The notes under the pieces: generated by a model | The model's input: only the letters and a program-made list of their open reading frames with translations | What the model was told of the DNA's origin: nothing | The model's database searches: none | Program-made: the position numbers and the translations under genes | NCBI GenBank assembly: GCA_017886875.1 | Contig: JAGHIZ010000059.1 | Location: 47,199 to 111,198 of the forward strand | DNA length: 64,000 bases | Reading direction: 5' to 3' | From: Butyricicoccus sp. | GTDB taxonomy: Bacteria > Bacillota > Clostridia > Oscillospirales > Butyricicoccaceae | Shown: positions 47,971 to 57,532 of the stretch, piece after piece | Layout of the letters: each line of letters opens with the position of its first letter | Position numbering within the stretch: the first letter of the stretch is position 1

Positions 47971-48768
47971 TTATCTAAGATTATATGTTAAAAATTCTAT
48001 AGTTTTTTCAAGCAATTTTTTAGTGGCATCACAATCGGTGTTTCTATCAAAATCGTGCATTGGTTCAGATACTATATAAGTTGTGCCTTTAAAACGGGAA
48101 GAAAGCTCTTTAAATTCATTATAAGATACATCATTATCATTTATACTATGAGTGAAAAACACAGGACAAGGCAAGTTTTCACAAAGGACAAGCGAATAAT
48201 CTAAAAAGAAAAATTTTTCTCTGCCTTCATAGAATAGATTTTTCCATTTACCAGTTTGTCTGGCATAAACATATATACTGTATCGGCTATCAAGTGAACC
48301 GCTTGTGCAAATATTATCTTTGCAAACATCAAGACAGTTTTCATTTACTTTAGGTAAGGTATTATAATAACTAGAAGGAGTTTCAAACCAATCTCTAGTT
48401 AAAAAACCATATCCATAATAAGATAAAATACCATTTGGTGCTTTAGATAGTTTTTTAGAGGCTGCAAGTAAACAAAGATAAGCACCAGCAGACCTGCCCC
48501 ATAAAAAATAAGGCAAATTATCATTATTTGATATAAAATTTTCTATTGAATTTATAACATCAGATAGTATAATATCAATTTTGCTTTCAGGTGCAAGCGG
48601 ATAATCAAAAGCGATTATAGTAAAACCTGCATTTGTAAGTGTTTCAATATGAAAATCTGGTAAATCTTCTCTTGAGCCATAAACTAAACCGCCACCATGA
48701 AAATATAAAATAACAGCTTTTTGCGGTATATCATTTTTTTTATAAATTGTAGCATTATTAAAATTCAT
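47971..48768 (-). CDS. Alpha/beta hydrolase co-transcribed with pucR
   Basis: This 265-residue cytoplasmic hydrolase resembles acetyl esterases of the HSL/Aes type. The oxyanion motif HGGG (YFHGGGLVYGS, about 24-27), the nucleophile elbow GRSAG (WGRSAGAYL, about 90-94), and a late His (PMHDF, about 238) with an Asp (THSINDNDVS, about 211) give a full triad. It follows pucR by 9 bp, so it is read with the regulator. That links it to purine degradation; a role on a ureido or ester intermediate is possible but not shown. Confidence 0.8.
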   Translation of the reverse strand: MNFNNATIYKKNDIPQKAVILYFHGGGLVYGSREDLPDFHIETLTNAGFTIIAFDYPLAPESKIDIILSDVINSIENFISNNDNLPYFLWGRSAGAYLCLLAASKKLSKAPNGILSYYGYGFLTRDWFETPSSYYNTLPKVNENCLDVCKDNICTSGSLDSRYSIYVYARQTGKWKNLFYEGREKFFFLDYSLVLCENLPCPVFFTHSINDNDVSYNEFKELSSRFKGTTYIVSEPMHDFDRNTDCDATKKLLEKTIEFLTYNLR

Positions 48769-48777
48769 ATTATCACA

Positions 48778-50397
48778 TCACTTATTATTATATTTTTCTA
48801 ACATTTGATAAATTATAAGTCCAATTCTAACTTCTAACATCTCATTAGGATTATCAAAATCCATTCCAGTAATCTCACTTATTTTATCTATTCTATATGC
48901 AACAGTTTTATAATGAACATATAAGCTTTGTGCAGTTTTAGATAAATTTTGATTAAAATTCAAATAGGTTTTAAGAGTTGTTATAAGTTCTTTTTGCTGA
49001 GATTTTTTATAATTATAAAGCTTCTGCAAGGACTCAGGAATATATTCAATAAGTACATTTGGATTTGTTTCTTGACATAAAAGTTTGAATATACCAAGTT
49101 CAGAAAATAAAAGTATATCTGAATTATCAGAAAAACCGTCCATTATATGTATAAATGATAATGCATCTTGAGCTTCACAATAAGAGGCTTTTATATGAGT
49201 AATACCATGAACCATTTTACCAACACCAATTTTAACTAATAACTTGTTATTTTGTTGTTCAACAAATTGTTTTAATTCACTTATATATTGTTTACATTCA
49301 AGTTGTGTTTGTTCATGATTTGTAGGCTGTATAACAACGATTTTATCCATATCACGATATATTTTAACATCAGGTGAGTATTGTAAAATGGAATTTTCAA
49401 CATCAGTCATATTATAAAGTGTTTGATTTATATTTTTTCTTCCTTGATATTCAAGACCAAAAACTAAAACCCTATAAAATCCATTGAAGTCCATATTTAA
49501 AAGCTCTATATTGCGTTTAAGCTCAGCATAAGATATAATTTTACCATTTAAAAGGTTGTTAAAAATATCATTTTGGTATTTCTTTTCAAGTTCAGCAATA
49601 GCTTGTTTTCTTGAAAATTCATATTGTAAAGCGATTATAGCATTTTCAATAGCAATACAGTCAAGTGACTCAAATTTAGAAACTGTTTCTGTTATAACAA
49701 GATACATTTTATCAGTTAGATTTAATTCTATGATATATTGATTATTTTGTTTTAGATATTTATATTTTGTCAGCATACCAGCATCAAAAGGTTTAGCATT
49801 TTTAGATAAATGAAATTCAGAAAATTCATCATTTGCAGCAGCATAACAATTAAAATTTCTATCATATAATGCAACAGGATTGCGAATAAGTTTGTTAAGC
49901 ATATCAAGAATATCTTTGATTGGGTGTTCTCTTTGGTGTGATGATAAAGTTAAAGCAGTGAAGTTATCATGTGTAGTTTTAAAATATTTAAGATGTGTAA
50001 CTTCTCCATTAAAAATATGCTCCATAACAAAGGACATAATTTTTTGAAATGATATTTCAAATGGTACTTGAATTAAAGGTAGACTGTGTTCATTTGCATA
50101 TTCTTCAAGCATTTTTATTTTGGTTTCAGCGTCCTTAACTGTTCTACCTTTTTTAATAATTATACCGCTTATTGTTTTAATCTCTTGTAAATAGCTTTGA
50201 AACTCAGCTATAGAACAGCTTTTAAAAGCATAAAGTCCAGTAAGCAGTAATTCACCGCCTTGAATAAAATGCATTATATCAGGGGCTTCAATTATAGTAA
50301 CGCCTTTTATTTCGTTTTTTTTATGATTTTGACCTGCTATAAGCTTCATATCTGAAAATTCTTTGCTTTCAAGCAAATCTTTTATAGTAAAACTCAT
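48778..50397 (-). CDS. pucR: PucR-family purine catabolism regulator
   Basis: This 539-residue regulator has the N-terminal PucR domain (about 1-125: TIKDLLESKEFSDMKLIAGQ, VTIIEAPDIMHFIQGGELLLT), a middle region and a C-terminal PucR-type HTH (about 475-535: FNQNLSKTAQSLYVHYKTVAYRIDKI). Start: ATG 50397 has the RBS agaaggtga; the in-frame ATG at 50439 has none and lies within the upstream hairpin. In Bacillus, PucR activates purine catabolism genes in response to allantoin-type compounds. Here it lies downstream of allC and probably controls the flanking allantoate genes. Confidence 0.9.
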   Translation of the reverse strand: MSFTIKDLLESKEFSDMKLIAGQNHKKNEIKGVTIIEAPDIMHFIQGGELLLTGLYAFKSCSIAEFQSYLQEIKTISGIIIKKGRTVKDAETKIKMLEEYANEHSLPLIQVPFEISFQKIMSFVMEHIFNGEVTHLKYFKTTHDNFTALTLSSHQREHPIKDILDMLNKLIRNPVALYDRNFNCYAAANDEFSEFHLSKNAKPFDAGMLTKYKYLKQNNQYIIELNLTDKMYLVITETVSKFESLDCIAIENAIIALQYEFSRKQAIAELEKKYQNDIFNNLLNGKIISYAELKRNIELLNMDFNGFYRVLVFGLEYQGRKNINQTLYNMTDVENSILQYSPDVKIYRDMDKIVVIQPTNHEQTQLECKQYISELKQFVEQQNNKLLVKIGVGKMVHGITHIKASYCEAQDALSFIHIMDGFSDNSDILLFSELGIFKLLCQETNPNVLIEYIPESLQKLYNYKKSQQKELITTLKTYLNFNQNLSKTAQSLYVHYKTVAYRIDKISEITGMDFDNPNEMLEVRIGLIIYQMLEKYNNK

Positions 50398-50430
50398 TTT
50401 TTCACCTTCTTTAATTTCATTATAACTTAA

Positions 50431-50467
50431 ATGCACCACAGAAAAAACCTGTGGTGCATAAGTTTTT
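50431..50467 (-). terminator. Hairpin between allC and pucR
   Basis: An 11-bp perfect stem (50431-50441 with 50449-50459). On the minus strand the T-run is short, so it is a leaky terminator that may let some allC-operon transcripts continue into pucR. Confidence 0.65.
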
Positions 50468-51703
50468 TTAATTTGAAGTTAGTTTTTCAGCGAGTTCTGT
50501 CATAATTAAAGCGGCATTACCAAAATGAGAGTATTCAGTATGTTCAACCATACAATGACTTCTGCCATCTTTACTCGGCACAAATAGCATAGCAGTAGGA
50601 ATAACTTGACCTATTTCAAGAGCATCATGACCCGCACCACTATGCATATAACGATAACTGAAATTATGATTTTTACAGCTTTCCTCCATCATGTGTAGCA
50701 TAGATTTATCAAGATTAACAGGTGTAATTGCAAGTTTATTTTGTATATCAAAACTGCCACCCATAGCTTTAACTTCATGCTCTAATGCATCATGCAGTTT
50801 AGCTGAAATTTTCTCTAAATTTTCTATATTACGAGAGCGAATATCAACAGTAAATTCACAAGCTTCAGCTACAATATTCATTCCACCAGGAATGGTTTTA
50901 ATATAGCCTACAGTTGCAACACTACCATCATCAGTTTCTCTTGCCCAATCAGCGATTTTTGATATAACTTTAGTTGCTGCATCTACCGCATCAAGACGCA
51001 TATTCATAGGTGTTGTACCTGCATGGTCAGAACGCCCGTGAACAGTTACCATATATCTATCAATACCAACAATACAATCTACAAGACCAATTTGTGTGTT
51101 TTCAGCATGTAAAACAGGGCCTTGTTCAATATGGGCTTCAATAAAATATCCTATTGAGTTATCTTTCCATTTAGCATTTTCAATTTTCTCAGGGTCAAGA
51201 CCATATTCAAGCATAGCATCATAAATACTTACATCATTTTTATCTGTGAATGTGCGACAGTATTCAGGTGTACGGTTACCAAGAATAGCACCAGAACCAA
51301 AATAACCTGTGCCAAAACGCATACCTTCTTCATCACAGAAAGCAGCAGCAACAAAAGTACGCTTAGGATTTGTATTTTTTAGCTGTCTTGCAACTTCAAT
51401 AGCACAAATAACACCAGCTATACCATCGTAATCGCCACCATTTACAACAGAGTCAAAATGTGAACCCATCATAACGCAAGGTAGGGAAGTATCTGAGCCA
51501 TAAATAAAACCGAACACATTGCCCGCTTCATCTTCCTTAACTTCAAGACCTGCTTCTTTCATTATTGTTTTAAGATAATCAGCCGCTTGTCTAGCTTCTT
51601 TAGTAAATGGCAAACGTGTACAGCCTTTATTTGGTGTTGCAGTAAACTGCTTTAAATGTTCGAGATTTTCAGCAATTCTTTTTGTCATTAGCTCTTTGTT
51701 CAT
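50468..51703 (-). CDS. allC: Allantoate amidohydrolase
   Basis: This 411-residue M20-family metalloenzyme hydrolyses allantoate to ureidoglycine, CO2 and ammonia. Metal and substrate residues are seen in order: MMGSHFDSVVNGGDYDG (His and Asp), CDEEGMRFG (Glu pair), EAHIEQGP (His), GRSDHAGTTPMNMR (dimer-domain Asn/His region) and MVEHTEYSHFG (last His). The family also includes beta-ureidopropionase and hydantoin carbamoylases; the pucG, fdrA-ylbE and carbamate kinase neighbours favour allantoate. The start is directly at the end of the small membrane-protein gene. Confidence 0.88.
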   Translation of the reverse strand: MNKELMTKRIAENLEHLKQFTATPNKGCTRLPFTKEARQAADYLKTIMKEAGLEVKEDEAGNVFGFIYGSDTSLPCVMMGSHFDSVVNGGDYDGIAGVICAIEVARQLKNTNPKRTFVAAAFCDEEGMRFGTGYFGSGAILGNRTPEYCRTFTDKNDVSIYDAMLEYGLDPEKIENAKWKDNSIGYFIEAHIEQGPVLHAENTQIGLVDCIVGIDRYMVTVHGRSDHAGTTPMNMRLDAVDAATKVISKIADWARETDDGSVATVGYIKTIPGGMNIVAEACEFTVDIRSRNIENLEKISAKLHDALEHEVKAMGGSFDIQNKLAITPVNLDKSMLHMMEESCKNHNFSYRYMHSGAGHDALEIGQVIPTAMLFVPSKDGRSHCMVEHTEYSHFGNAALIMTELAEKLTSN

Positions 51704-51913
51704 TTATCTATCTCGCTTTCCTAGTTTATCATAAATATGAGTTTTAACTGGAGAATATAGCATTGCAATAGCAATCATAATAAAACCTAATGTGTATAAA
51801 ATGCTTTGGTCTTTATAAAGTCCTAGCATAATCATAGCAAAAGCAATCATTATAATTATAAAAGCTATTGTTAGTTTTCCAGCTCGTGTGTTAAAGAATT
51901 TTTGTTCATTCAT
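51704..51913 (-). CDS. Small two-helix membrane protein in allantoate operon
   Basis: This 69-residue protein has two hydrophobic helices (about 15-32 and 38-54), a short charged N-terminus and a basic tail (KLGKRDR). It lies between the LctP-type transporter (21 bp) and allC (0 bp), so it is surely co-expressed. It resembles small accessory subunits or escort proteins of transporters. I do not recognise a family; a partner of the LctP protein is the simplest guess. Confidence 0.65.
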   Translation of the reverse strand: MNEQKFFNTRAGKLTIAFIIIMIAFAMIMLGLYKDQSILYTLGFIMIAIAMLYSPVKTHIYDKLGKRDR

Positions 51914-51934
51914 TCTATGCTCATGTCCTTTCGT

Positions 51935-53545
51935 TTACAGATTTACTATGGCAAAAGCGATTAAACCTATCATAATAACTACAGGAACATTTATAACCAT
52001 GATTTTTTTAAGAATTTTACCTTCACTTCCTAAAATCTGTGCGGTTGTAGTACCTAAAATAATATTACTTGGGCTAATAGCACTACCAACAGATGCACCA
52101 GAGGACTGAGCACCTAAAATAACAGATGCATCTACATTTAATAGGTTAGCAGTTGCATTGTGAAAACCTGAGAATAAAATATTAGAGCTCATATTGCTAC
52201 CTGTCATAAATGAACCAAGCATACCCACAAATGGCGATAAAATTACATATACACCGCCTAAAACATTTGCGATACCATTAGCTAAAACAATGGTTTGACC
52301 TGTGCCAGCCATTATTTTAGACATAATAATTAGACCGATAACCGCAAGACCAGAAGGCATAGTCATGGAAACAGCTCTCATAAATATAGCTTTTACACTG
52401 CCTTTTTTAAGCCATTTACGTTTTTTGTAGTATAAAAGTCCTAAAATAGATGATATAAATAGGAACATACTAGCGTGAGTAAATGGGCTGATAGGGGAGA
52501 AGTTAGGCTCAGCAGCATTTACAAAGCCATAACCTGTCACCGTTTCAGGAAATGAAAGAGAAAGTTTAAACTGACTACAAAATTCAAAAACAGGCGGAAT
52601 AACAAGCACTACAAGAGTTATAACAGATAATAAAATATAAGGTACAAAAGCATCAATAAGCTTCATATCCTTTGATGAATTATCAGAGCCACATTCTGAA
52701 AAATCACGGTTTATAATTTGACTGTCTTTAACGCACCATTCGCTATTATACGCCTTTGTACAACTTAAAAGCAATACTGCAATCAAAGAAATACAAGCAG
52801 GAACAAAACAAGCAATAGTTGTGTTAATCTGTGTGAGTAGTAACTCACCACCGCCTTGAATTACTGATATACATATTACGGCAGGAAAGCCTTTTTTTAT
52901 AGCCTTGCCTTTGCCATAGAACCAACATATAACAAAGCCTTCAATGATATTCCAAAACCAAATAAAAGCAGCGGTAAAAAATGCGGTTTTAAGATACTCT
53001 GGACTTTGTGCTGTAAGTCCAGTTGTCATTGCAAGAGCGTCCCATGCAGCACCTAGAGTACCAAAGGTATTTCCCCAAGACTGTCCTATAAGAGGAATTA
53101 TAACCGCCCACATAGGCTTTACACCTATACCAATAAGCAATGGAGCACCAACTGCAACAGGTACACCAAAACCAGTTATACCTTGAAGAAAGCTTTCAAA
53201 AATCCAACCCATAGTTAAAACCAGTAAAAGCTCATTAGGTAAAAGTTTTCTCATACCATTTCTAATAACTGAAAATGCTTTTGCTTCAAGCCCAACTTGA
53301 TACATAAGTACAGCAGTAAAAACTATAAGCAGTATTGTAAGAGCATTCCAAATACCTTTTGCACTTTCGGCAGCTATAAGTTTTATATCAGCTTTGTAGA
53401 AAATAACACCGGTTAAAACGGTTATTATAAGACCAATAGGGGCAGCATCAGTTGCACCCCATTGGAATTTTATCATAAGCACAAGCAGCGTGAGAATTGG
53501 TAAACACGCTAAACCCCACATCAAAAAGTTAATTGGTATATCCAT
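51935..53545 (-). CDS. L-lactate permease (LctP)-family transporter
   Basis: This 536-residue membrane protein has 12-14 helices with LctP-family features: an N-terminal LACLPILTLLVLMI, ESFLQGITGFGVPVAVGAPLLIGIGV near 115, QSWGNTFGTLGAAWDAL near 155, and GSFMTGSNMSSNILF with GAQSSGASVGSAISPSNIILGT near the end. Family members exchange lactate or glycolate with protons. In an allantoate operon the expected cargo is rather a 2-oxo or amide acid of the pathway, such as oxamate, an isostere of pyruvate and lactate. Direction of transport is not visible. Confidence 0.88.
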   Translation of the reverse strand: MDIPINFLMWGLACLPILTLLVLMIKFQWGATDAAPIGLIITVLTGVIFYKADIKLIAAESAKGIWNALTILLIVFTAVLMYQVGLEAKAFSVIRNGMRKLLPNELLLVLTMGWIFESFLQGITGFGVPVAVGAPLLIGIGVKPMWAVIIPLIGQSWGNTFGTLGAAWDALAMTTGLTAQSPEYLKTAFFTAAFIWFWNIIEGFVICWFYGKGKAIKKGFPAVICISVIQGGGELLLTQINTTIACFVPACISLIAVLLLSCTKAYNSEWCVKDSQIINRDFSECGSDNSSKDMKLIDAFVPYILLSVITLVVLVIPPVFEFCSQFKLSLSFPETVTGYGFVNAAEPNFSPISPFTHASMFLFISSILGLLYYKKRKWLKKGSVKAIFMRAVSMTMPSGLAVIGLIIMSKIMAGTGQTIVLANGIANVLGGVYVILSPFVGMLGSFMTGSNMSSNILFSGFHNATANLLNVDASVILGAQSSGASVGSAISPSNIILGTTTAQILGSEGKILKKIMVINVPVVIMIGLIAFAIVNL

Positions 53546-53578
53546 AAAATGTTCTCCCTAACTTTTTGGCACAGGTAA

Positions 53579-54505
53579 TTATAAATGAATAACTGTGCCA
53601 GTTTTGCCAGCAATACCATCAGCAGCTTTTTCAAGAAGTGTAATAAGAGCTTTTTTGTTATTGCTAGACTGTACAAATGAAACAGCAGCTTCAACCTTTG
53701 GGAGCATGGAGCCCTTTGCAAACTGTCCTTCATTTATATATTGTTTTGCTTCATTTACTGACATTTCAGAAATCCATTTTTGGTTTGGTTTACCGAAGTC
53801 TATAGCGACTTTTTCAACAGCGGTTAGTATAACCAGAAAATCAGCATCTAATTTAGTTGCAAGTAAGCTACTGACATTATCTTTATCAATAACCGCATTT
53901 GTGCCTACAAGCTTACCATTTTCATTTATAACAGGTATACCGCCACCACCACAAGTTATAACAATATGGTCATTATCTAAAAGAGTTTGAATTGTTTTAA
54001 GCTCTTTTATAGCTACAGGCATGGGAGATGGCACAACAGCTCTATAACCTCTGCCAGCATCTTCTATACAAGGTATACCATTTGCTTCATGTTCATCAGC
54101 TTCTTCTTTGGTTAAAAATTTGCCGATAGGCTTTGTTGGATTTGAAAAAGCAGGGTCATCTTTTGAAACTTCAACTTGTGAAAGAATGGTAGATACTTTT
54201 TTATCAATACCCCTTTGGTAAAGCTCATATTTAATAGCATTTTGCAAGTCAATACCTATATATCCTTGGCTCATTGCAACACAGGTAGGCAGAGGAATTT
54301 TTTTAAAATTCTTTTTCTGCATATAGTCCATAGCATCTTGTATCATACCAACTTGAGGACCATTTCCATGGGTTACAATTAGCTTGTAACCCTCGGAAAC
54401 CAAATCAACAATAACTTTAGCTGTATTTGCAACAGCACTTTTTTGTTCATCAATGTCAGCACCTAGGGCATTACCTCCTAGTGCAATTACAATTTTCTTT
54501 TCCAT
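53579..54505 (-). CDS. arcC: Carbamate kinase
   Basis: This 308-residue amino-acid-kinase-fold enzyme makes ATP from carbamoyl phosphate and ADP. Motifs: IALGGNALG (residues 6-14), VTHGNGPQVG, RRGYRAVVPSP-like GYRAVVPSPMP, CGGGGIPV and LLATKLDADFLVILTAVE. It lies 27 bp after the FdrA-YlbE gene, in the place held by the allantoin-type carbamate kinase (AllK/YbcF) of Escherichia coli. The context makes oxalurate-derived carbamoyl phosphate its substrate source rather than arginine deimination; no arcA is seen. Confidence 0.94.
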   Translation of the reverse strand: MEKKIVIALGGNALGADIDEQKSAVANTAKVIVDLVSEGYKLIVTHGNGPQVGMIQDAMDYMQKKNFKKIPLPTCVAMSQGYIGIDLQNAIKYELYQRGIDKKVSTILSQVEVSKDDPAFSNPTKPIGKFLTKEEADEHEANGIPCIEDAGRGYRAVVPSPMPVAIKELKTIQTLLDNDHIVITCGGGGIPVINENGKLVGTNAVIDKDNVSSLLATKLDADFLVILTAVEKVAIDFGKPNQKWISEMSVNEAKQYINEGQFAKGSMLPKVEAAVSFVQSSNNKKALITLLEKAADGIAGKTGTVIHL

Positions 54506-54532
54506 GCTAGTTCTCTTTTCATAATATTGAAC

Positions 54533-57532
54533 TTACAGAGTAAATCCTAATTTTTTAGCATAAGCTGCAATAGCTTTTTCAAAACATTCAATAGGTGGGT
54601 GAACAGTGCCTGCACCAACCTGACCAAAGCCAGCAACCTTATGTGCAATACCTGTATTGATAACTGGTGTTATACCTTTTTCTACAACAAGTCTTGCATC
54701 AATGCCAAGACAAATGCCTTGAAAGTTCCAGTTAGGGATAATAAAGTTTGGGTTTCTATCAATACAAATTTCCATCATATCGTTACTTGTGCGAAGTGCA
54801 TCTTCATAACCGCCAGCACCTACAAAGCGGGTTACAGCAGGTGCGGCAATCATAGCCATACCACCGACACCAAATGTTTCAGTTATAGCACTATCACCCA
54901 TATCAGGACAAGCATCTTCTTCATCATAACCTGTGAAATAAAGTCCCTTAGGGGTATTTACAGGGCCAGTAAACCATTCATCACCCATACCCGCTATACG
55001 GATACCAAATTCCACGCCATTACGGCACATTGCAGTAACAATAGTACCTTTTTGTATTGTTCTTGCAGCGTCCATAATAGCTTTACCAGTAGCCATCATA
55101 ATATTTAAAAAGAATTGGTCGGTATCAGATAGGAAACGTATTACATCATAGCGTTCTTTTTCGTCCATATCAAGCTTGGTTATTATAGGTGCAACTTCCT
55201 TTAAAAATGATAGGGAAGCGGCAATATTTCTCTGATGGAATTCATCGCCCATAGCAAGAGCCTTAGCCATTAGAGGGTTCACATCAATGCCGCCAAGCTC
55301 TCTAATAGCTTTACCAAGAGTTGGCCCTAAAATATCACGCATCCAACGCAAACGATTTACAACTTCCTCAGAATATGCACCAAAACGCAGAACTTTACCA
55401 ATGCCCTCATTCATTGTACAGTAAGCTCTATTACCATCAGTGCGGTTTTCTACAACAAACACAGGCATATTAGGGGAGGTAATACCACCCATAGGACCAA
55501 CTGCATTTACATGATGACATGGAATTAGCTTAATTTCGCCAGAAGAAAGTAGTTTTTTAGCATCTTCTTCATTATCTGCCCATTCCTCAAATAATACAGC
55601 ACCTACACAAGAACCTTGAACTGGGTCAGGCATATTTTTATATTCAATAGGTGGGCCTGCATGTAAAATAACTTTACCTTCAGCCATTTCAGAAATAACT
55701 TCCTTAGCTTGAACATTGTCAATAATAACAGGTTGACTTGCTACAATTTTTGCAATAACTTCTCTGTTTGCAGCATCAATGTCAAATTCCTTGAAGTTTC
55801 TAAGGAAATCAAGAGTTTTAATCATTTCAACATTGCCGCCAGCAGGAGGAGCCCAATCAAATTGAACAACCTGACAGCCAAACTCGTCAGCAACCTCAGC
55901 AAAGCTCTTTAAGCCGATATTTATAATTCTTGGCTTTTCAGAAAGCATTTTAAGCAGTTTATCAGATGCAGGTGTAATTTGAACATCTACAGCCTGTTTT
56001 GCACGAATTTCCTTTTCAGGTTCGGAAAAATCAAGACCTATTGCACGAATTGCCATTTGAGAGGCGAGTTTATTTGTTTCACAAACAATAACACCAGCAT
56101 TTTTCAGTTTGTTTACCGCTTCATCATAGCCTTGATAGTCGTGACGAGTGCCGCAAACAGTAGCAATAAAGAATAATTTTCTGCCTTCATTTTCAGCCTT
56201 TTGTTTTAGCTCGTTGATTGTTGGCAGTAAAGCTCCAGCCATATCTTCATGTGAGCCATAACCTAACATAATATCAAAAAGAATAACACCAGTAGAGCTG
56301 TCATCAATAGCTTCCTTCATGCATTCAATACGTTTTGCAGGGTCAATCATTGGGTGAGGTTTACCCTGAGTATAAACATCGTCGCCAAGGTCAACGACAA
56401 TATGACCGCCATGTTTTAACATAAAGCCTTCAGCTTTTTCTGGTGGGGTGTCAAGGTTTAAAGCGTCTTTAATAAGCATTGCAGCCTCACCAGCAAGAGT
56501 ACCGCCAGAATAATAAGCCTTAATAGTTTTATTTTCGCTCTTATCAAATGCGTTTTCTGGTGTTTCAGCAGAAACAACACAAGTGTTTATATCTTCATTT
56601 CTTACAAGGTTAACAGCAAGTCTTGCAGCTTCATCAAGTGTATAAGCATGATAAAAACCCTGTTCATGGTATTCAGGCTTTTCACCTAAAAACAGAGTTA
56701 CAACAGGTTTTTTAAAAGCACTTAAACGGTTTGAAATCATTTCTCTAACCGCCTTTGCAGGTGGCTTGGAAATAACAATCATAACTTTTATGCTGTCATC
56801 TTGTTCCATAGCATTTATGGTATCCATCATAGTTATGCCGCCAATTTCAGAGGAAAGGTCACGACCACCTGTACCGATTGCATTTTTAACGCCTTCGCCC
56901 AAACGGTCAATAATTGTGGTAAGCTCTTGGATACCTGTACCAGATGCACCAATAATACCAATTTTACCAGAGTTAACTTTATTGGTAAAAGCGATAGGCA
57001 CACTTTGAATTATACCAGTGCCACAATCAGGTCCCATAACTACAAGACCTTTTTCATGAGCTTTTTGTTTAAGCTTCTTTTCGTCCTCTATAGTAACATT
57101 ATCGCTAAACATAAAAACATTCATGCCTTCATCAAGTGCACGATTAGCTTCAAGTGCTGCATAAGCACCTGCAATAGATATAACTGCCATATCAGCATTA
57201 GGCATTTTCTCAAGAGCTTTATCCCAAGATTTAACGCTTTCGGTTTGCTGATTTTTAGTATTTTGTTTTTTGAAATATGCATCAATTTCATTTTCGATAA
57301 TGTTCATAGTGTTTTCATTATCTATATCAGCGACAACTACCATATCATTTGCACCAGCGGCAAGCAGTTCTTCTGTATCAAGACCGCTTTGTTTAAAGAT
57401 ATCTTTATTAGCTGGTGTTGCCATCATAATAGATACTTTATTAACCCCTTGCATTGCTGAAATGTGGTTTGTCAGTAGCATAAGCACAACAGAGTCATGA
57501 TAACTACCTTTTTTAACAACTGTTTTTAACAT
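54533..57532 (-). CDS. FdrA-YlbE fusion: putative oxamate carbamoyltransferase subunits
   Basis: This 999-residue protein combines two Escherichia coli genes in one. Residues 1-520 match FdrA/AllF, an acyl-CoA-synthetase-like protein: VVKKGSYHDSVVLMLL, VSIMMATPANKDIFK, GPDCGTGII and the phosphate-binding IIGASGTGIQELTT region near 195. Residues 525-999 match YlbE/AllG (DUF1116): PRIINIGLKSFAEVA, VQFDWAPPAGG, HVNAVGPMGGITSPNMPVF and NPNFIIPNWNFQGICLG. In E. coli, FdrA, YlbE and the DUF2877 protein YlbF together form oxamate carbamoyltransferase (AllFGH), which splits oxalurate with phosphate. The fusion and the DUF2877 gene at 59326 give the whole set here. Confidence 0.87.
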   Translation of the reverse strand: MLKTVVKKGSYHDSVVLMLLTNHISAMQGVNKVSIMMATPANKDIFKQSGLDTEELLAAGANDMVVVADIDNENTMNIIENEIDAYFKKQNTKNQQTESVKSWDKALEKMPNADMAVISIAGAYAALEANRALDEGMNVFMFSDNVTIEDEKKLKQKAHEKGLVVMGPDCGTGIIQSVPIAFTNKVNSGKIGIIGASGTGIQELTTIIDRLGEGVKNAIGTGGRDLSSEIGGITMMDTINAMEQDDSIKVMIVISKPPAKAVREMISNRLSAFKKPVVTLFLGEKPEYHEQGFYHAYTLDEAARLAVNLVRNEDINTCVVSAETPENAFDKSENKTIKAYYSGGTLAGEAAMLIKDALNLDTPPEKAEGFMLKHGGHIVVDLGDDVYTQGKPHPMIDPAKRIECMKEAIDDSSTGVILFDIMLGYGSHEDMAGALLPTINELKQKAENEGRKLFFIATVCGTRHDYQGYDEAVNKLKNAGVIVCETNKLASQMAIRAIGLDFSEPEKEIRAKQAVDVQITPASDKLLKMLSEKPRIINIGLKSFAEVADEFGCQVVQFDWAPPAGGNVEMIKTLDFLRNFKEFDIDAANREVIAKIVASQPVIIDNVQAKEVISEMAEGKVILHAGPPIEYKNMPDPVQGSCVGAVLFEEWADNEEDAKKLLSSGEIKLIPCHHVNAVGPMGGITSPNMPVFVVENRTDGNRAYCTMNEGIGKVLRFGAYSEEVVNRLRWMRDILGPTLGKAIRELGGIDVNPLMAKALAMGDEFHQRNIAASLSFLKEVAPIITKLDMDEKERYDVIRFLSDTDQFFLNIMMATGKAIMDAARTIQKGTIVTAMCRNGVEFGIRIAGMGDEWFTGPVNTPKGLYFTGYDEEDACPDMGDSAITETFGVGGMAMIAAPAVTRFVGAGGYEDALRTSNDMMEICIDRNPNFIIPNWNFQGICLGIDARLVVEKGITPVINTGIAHKVAGFGQVGAGTVHPPIECFEKAIAAYAKKLGFTL

